Source: Ruminiclostridium josui JCM 17888
GTDB lineage: Bacteria; Bacillota; Clostridia; Acetivibrionales; DSM-1351
Assembly: GCF_000526495.1 (NCBI RefSeq)
Contig: NZ_JAGE01000001.1
Location: forward strand, 62,001-126,000
Direction: 5' to 3'
Length of the DNA: 64,000 bases
Below the pieces are notes generated by a model, which saw only the letters and a list, made by a program, of their open reading frames with translations, did not search any database and had not been told where the DNA came from. Within the stretch, counting starts at the first letter, position 1; each line of letters starts with the position of its first letter. The translations under genes and the position numbers were made by a program. Shown here piece by piece: positions 61,145 to 64,000 of this stretch.

Positions 61145-62779
61145 TTAAAGCATGCTCAGCTTTTCTCTATAATCGGTAGGATTTATACCAACAATTTTTT
61201 TAAATGCCGTACTAAAATAATATGCATCACGGTAACCAACCCTGTCTGCAATTTCATAAATTTTGAGGTCTGTACTTTTAAGCAGATTTTTAGCACTTTG
61301 AATTCTTAGATTTGTAAGATAATCTATAAAATTCTGTCCTATATGGTCATTGAAAAGTACACTAAGGTAACCGGAACTAATCCCAAAATCCTTTGAAATA
61401 CTTGTGAGAGTTATGTTTTCACTATAATTTCTATCCACATAATCCTTTACTTTGGAAAGGAGCTTTTCATTTCTGTTGCTTCTTTTTTGGTTAATGTATT
61501 CATTAATTTTATAAAAAAAGCTGAGTAACCATTCTTCAAGCTGTACCAGATTATTTATTTCCTTTACATCAAAATGAAGATTAAAATCTTCGCCCATTAT
61601 TTCAAAAACATCATAGCCCAACTCATTTATGGTTTTACAGGATAAAAGTACTATATTATAAATAATTGTATTTATTGCATCCAACTCAAGTTTGGAACTC
61701 TTAATCTGTGTTATAATTTCAACAATATCCTTTTTAATTTCAGGAAATGCACCTATTTTAAGGTCGTCATACAGTTTTGTATCTACAAGAATATGAAGTT
61801 GTTTACTGTAAACCTTATTACCAAAGTTAAGGTCGTTAAAAATATAAATAATATCTCTTCCGTAAACACGATCAAGTAAAGCTGCTGAACAAGCTTCCCT
61901 ATAAGAAATGTGCATATCTGTAAGGTTTTTGTATTTATTCCCTATACCAATAGTTATGGAAAACCCCAGTTCCAGTCTTCCGGACTTAATTAAGTCTTCG
62001 AATGCAGGAATAAATTTATCAATATCTTCATGAGCGACAATTACAAGCTGATCTATTTTATAATTTATAACAGAATAAACAAGCTTATCTTCATTAGTTT
62101 CGGATGAGTCTCTTTCAAAAGATGAAAGAAACTTGGTTACAAGGTTATAAAAAGACAGATTTACTATATATTTCTGCTCCTCATCCTCTTCTCTTATAAG
62201 CTCCATAAAATTATTAATATTTATTACTGCAATAAAATAATCCCTATCCTTTAATTCTGAAAGTTCAAGATAGTTTAAATCGCTCTCTATATCACCTATA
62301 TAGCTGTTGCTTAATAAATCATTGAAAAGTTTTTCCCGTAAGGCTTTCTTGTTTTCTCTTAACTGCCTTCTAAGGTTTTCAACTTCTACTCTCTCATTCC
62401 TCTCCCTTATAATTTCCTCCAAGAGTTTTTTTACAATGTCTAAAAGATCCTTGGATTTAAAAGGTTTAAGGATGTAATCATTAACATGGAGTCTAACGGA
62501 CTCCTTTGCATACTCAAACTCTGCATATGCAGTAATAATTATACACTTGATACCTCGATTTAGGCCCTTTATCTCTCTGATAAGCTCAATGCCATTCATT
62601 TCAGGCATTTGTATGTCGGTAATTACTATGTCAATGTTATTTTTTCTTACAATGTCAAGGGCCTCCTTGCCGTTACTTGCCTGGAAAACTTCAACAAATC
62701 CGTGTTCTTTCCAATTTGTATTGTATATTATTTTATTCCTTATCATTTCTTCATCTTCAACAACTAAAAGCCTAAACAT
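61145..62779 (-). CDS. YesN-type response regulator (REC-AraC)
   Basis: The ATG at 62779 after GGTGGGTGAG gives 544 residues. The N-terminal receiver has the acidic pair VVEDEE, the phosphorylation Asp in IVITDIQMPEMNG and the Lys in YILKPFKS. A long middle region (about 150-430) follows, with a coiled coil at 130-155. Two AraC helix-turn-helix motifs are at the end (LTSISKDFGISSGYLSVLF and RVGYRDAYYFSTAFKKIVG). It is the partner of the adjacent sensor kinase and would control sugar uptake or hydrolase genes. Its start lies four bases past the kinase stop. Confidence 0.93.
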   Translation of the reverse strand: MFRLLVVEDEEMIRNKIIYNTNWKEHGFVEVFQASNGKEALDIVRKNNIDIVITDIQMPEMNGIELIREIKGLNRGIKCIIITAYAEFEYAKESVRLHVNDYILKPFKSKDLLDIVKKLLEEIIRERNERVEVENLRRQLRENKKALREKLFNDLLSNSYIGDIESDLNYLELSELKDRDYFIAVININNFMELIREEDEEQKYIVNLSFYNLVTKFLSSFERDSSETNEDKLVYSVINYKIDQLVIVAHEDIDKFIPAFEDLIKSGRLELGFSITIGIGNKYKNLTDMHISYREACSAALLDRVYGRDIIYIFNDLNFGNKVYSKQLHILVDTKLYDDLKIGAFPEIKKDIVEIITQIKSSKLELDAINTIIYNIVLLSCKTINELGYDVFEIMGEDFNLHFDVKEINNLVQLEEWLLSFFYKINEYINQKRSNRNEKLLSKVKDYVDRNYSENITLTSISKDFGISSGYLSVLFNDHIGQNFIDYLTNLRIQSAKNLLKSTDLKIYEIADRVGYRDAYYFSTAFKKIVGINPTDYREKLSML

Positions 62780-62783
62780 ACTC

Positions 62784-64000
62784 TCACCCACCTATCTGAG
62801 GAATATTTACTACTACTTTTGTACCTACAGATACCTTGCTTTGGTATTTTAAGCCGTACTCGCTTCCAAAATTTAATTTTATACGCTCATTTACATTTCT
62901 AATACCAAAATACATGTTCTGATCCTCAACCTCTTCCTCCCCTGCCATTATTCTGTTAAGCTGCTCCATTTTTTCTTGGTATATCCCTTCACCGTTATCT
63001 GAAATTTCAAAGATAACCTAGTCATCCTTTAGATAACCGTTTATAACTATAAGGCCTTTTTTATCCAAATTTCTTATACCATGATAGATAGAATTCTCAA
63101 CAAGGGGTTGTAATATTAACTTAACCGTTTTAAAATTGTAAATCCCATCATCTATTTCAAACAAATAGTCAAATTTATAAGAAAATCTAAATTGCTGTAT
63201 CATCAAATAGCTTCTGATGTGGTCAATTTCTTCCCTTATAAAAACAACTTCTCTTCCGTGACTCAGACTTGTTCTAAAGAACTTGCCAAGTGAATCAACA
63301 ATATCTATAGCATCCTCATTCCTATTCTGTTCAAGAAGTCCAATAATAGAATCAAGAGTATTGTAAACAAAATGGGGTTTAATAAGCTCCTGCATTGCCT
63401 TCATTTCCATAACTCTTATTTTCTGTTGATCGTCTTTAACTTTATCCATAAGTTCTCTTATTTGATTCATCATTTTGTTAAAACTGCTTGCCAGCTGCCC
63501 TATTTCGTCCCTGGTTCTTATATCCGCATAAATAGATAAATCATTTTCAGAAGCTTGTTTCATAATGCTCCTCAGCTTCCTCATTGGATTTGTCAGAACA
63601 GAAGTAAGATATATAGTAAGCAGTAGAATTATAATGATTATTAAGGTTATAATCCAGAAAAACACTTCTCTTAGCGTACTAACTTCTCTGGTCATCTCTG
63701 CTTCAGGAGTAACTCCTATTATTTTCCACCTGGTGATATCAGATGTCTTATAAGTAATAATATAATTTGTATTGTTTATGCTTTCTATAAGGTTTCCATT
63801 TTTGCTATTTATAAGCTTAGTATTTTGAGTAATAATATTTGAAAGTCCCGGCTTGTCCGAACTCTCAGGAGTAAATACCACTTTACCATCCTTTTCAAAG
63901 AAAACAAAACCTGTATCACCAAGCTTAATATCACTACAGATTTTTTTCAGGAAATTAACATCTATATCAATAGCCATAATTCCCATATCTCCTTTTGCAG
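62784..64000 (-). pseudogene. YesM-type sensor histidine kinase, interrupted by an in-frame TAG, 5' end beyond the window
   Basis: One continuous frame apart from a TAG at 63018-63020. From the right edge it encodes the end of a Cache-like sensor domain, a membrane helix (IITLIIIIILLLTIYLT), HAMP, the His_kinase helix with His in LIKPHFVYNTLDSI, and the N box (QPLVENSIYHGI). The stop then falls within the ATPase domain (GYLKDD-stop-VIFEISDNGEGIYQE). The G boxes and the normal C-terminus (GTKVVVNIP) follow in the same frame. The frame is open to the right edge, so the gene is also truncated by the window. It is a recent nonsense mutation, a sequencing error or a recoded codon. Confidence 0.85.

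Noticed and set aside
1-64000. CRISPR array or prophage
   Set aside because: No regularly spaced repeats and no phage structural, integrase or packaging genes were seen anywhere in the window.

Overview
The window looks like the chromosome of an anaerobic, spore-forming, cellulosome-producing clostridium of the Ruminiclostridium (Clostridium cellulolyticum / papyrosolvens) type. The DNA is AT-rich. It has a complete gerABC-type germinant receptor operon, spore protease gpr, a Spo0E-like phosphatase, and a secreted GH43-CBM6 enzyme ending in a type I dockerin whose recognition residues (Ala-Ile / Ala-Leu) resemble those of the C. cellulolyticum group. It also has an Etf with an extra ferredoxin domain, typical of anaerobes. 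The genus is inferred from these features, not proven.

Left block, 1-22142 (accessory). An apt fragment lies at the left edge and recJ starts at 23873, both on the minus strand. recJ and apt are neighbours in many Firmicutes, so the 22 kb between them looks like an insertion. Most of it is a minus-strand natural-product cluster (297-15792) read from one good sigma-A promoter at 15764-15792. In transcription order it holds: a BioB-like radical-SAM homologue with displaced cysteines, a methyltransferase, two identical tandem 4-OT-type tautomerases, a class III aminotransferase, a DRE-TIM aldolase, a C-A-T NRPS, a flavodoxin-like protein, a type II dehydroquinase paralogue, a free-standing A-T protein whose substrate-binding Asp is lost, a PP-loop (AANH / sugar-amidotransferase-like) enzyme, a VOC protein, a GalT/HIT-like protein and an MFS exporter. 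No thioesterase is present. I do not recognise this gene set; it is my best candidate for an undescribed system. Next to it are an acyl-CoA dehydrogenase with a bifurcating-type EtfAB and the dockerin GH43.

Middle, 22143-44452 (mostly core). recJ, holA and comEC are followed by an NlpC/P60 hydrolase under a c-di-AMP (ydaO) riboswitch, a GNAT, a Spo0E-like protein, and a MarR-YhgE pair with matching palindromic operators. Then come metY, an Lrp regulator, rqcH, an aminotransferase, a PhnB-like protein, a DUF362 protein and the ger operon, which carries an extra 55-residue membrane-protein gene.

Right, 44453-64000. An intact IS256-family element with a 9-bp target duplication sits between a hypothetical gene and its terminator. 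Beyond it are a GH43_24-like secreted enzyme, small and broken genes, a YesL-like protein, tRNA-Leu(GAG), a patatin paired with a large unrecognised 781-residue protein, a divergent ligA, an M50-like protein, gpr, rpsT, hemW, a MATE transporter and a YesN/YesM two-component pair. The kinase of that pair carries an in-frame amber codon and runs off the right edge.
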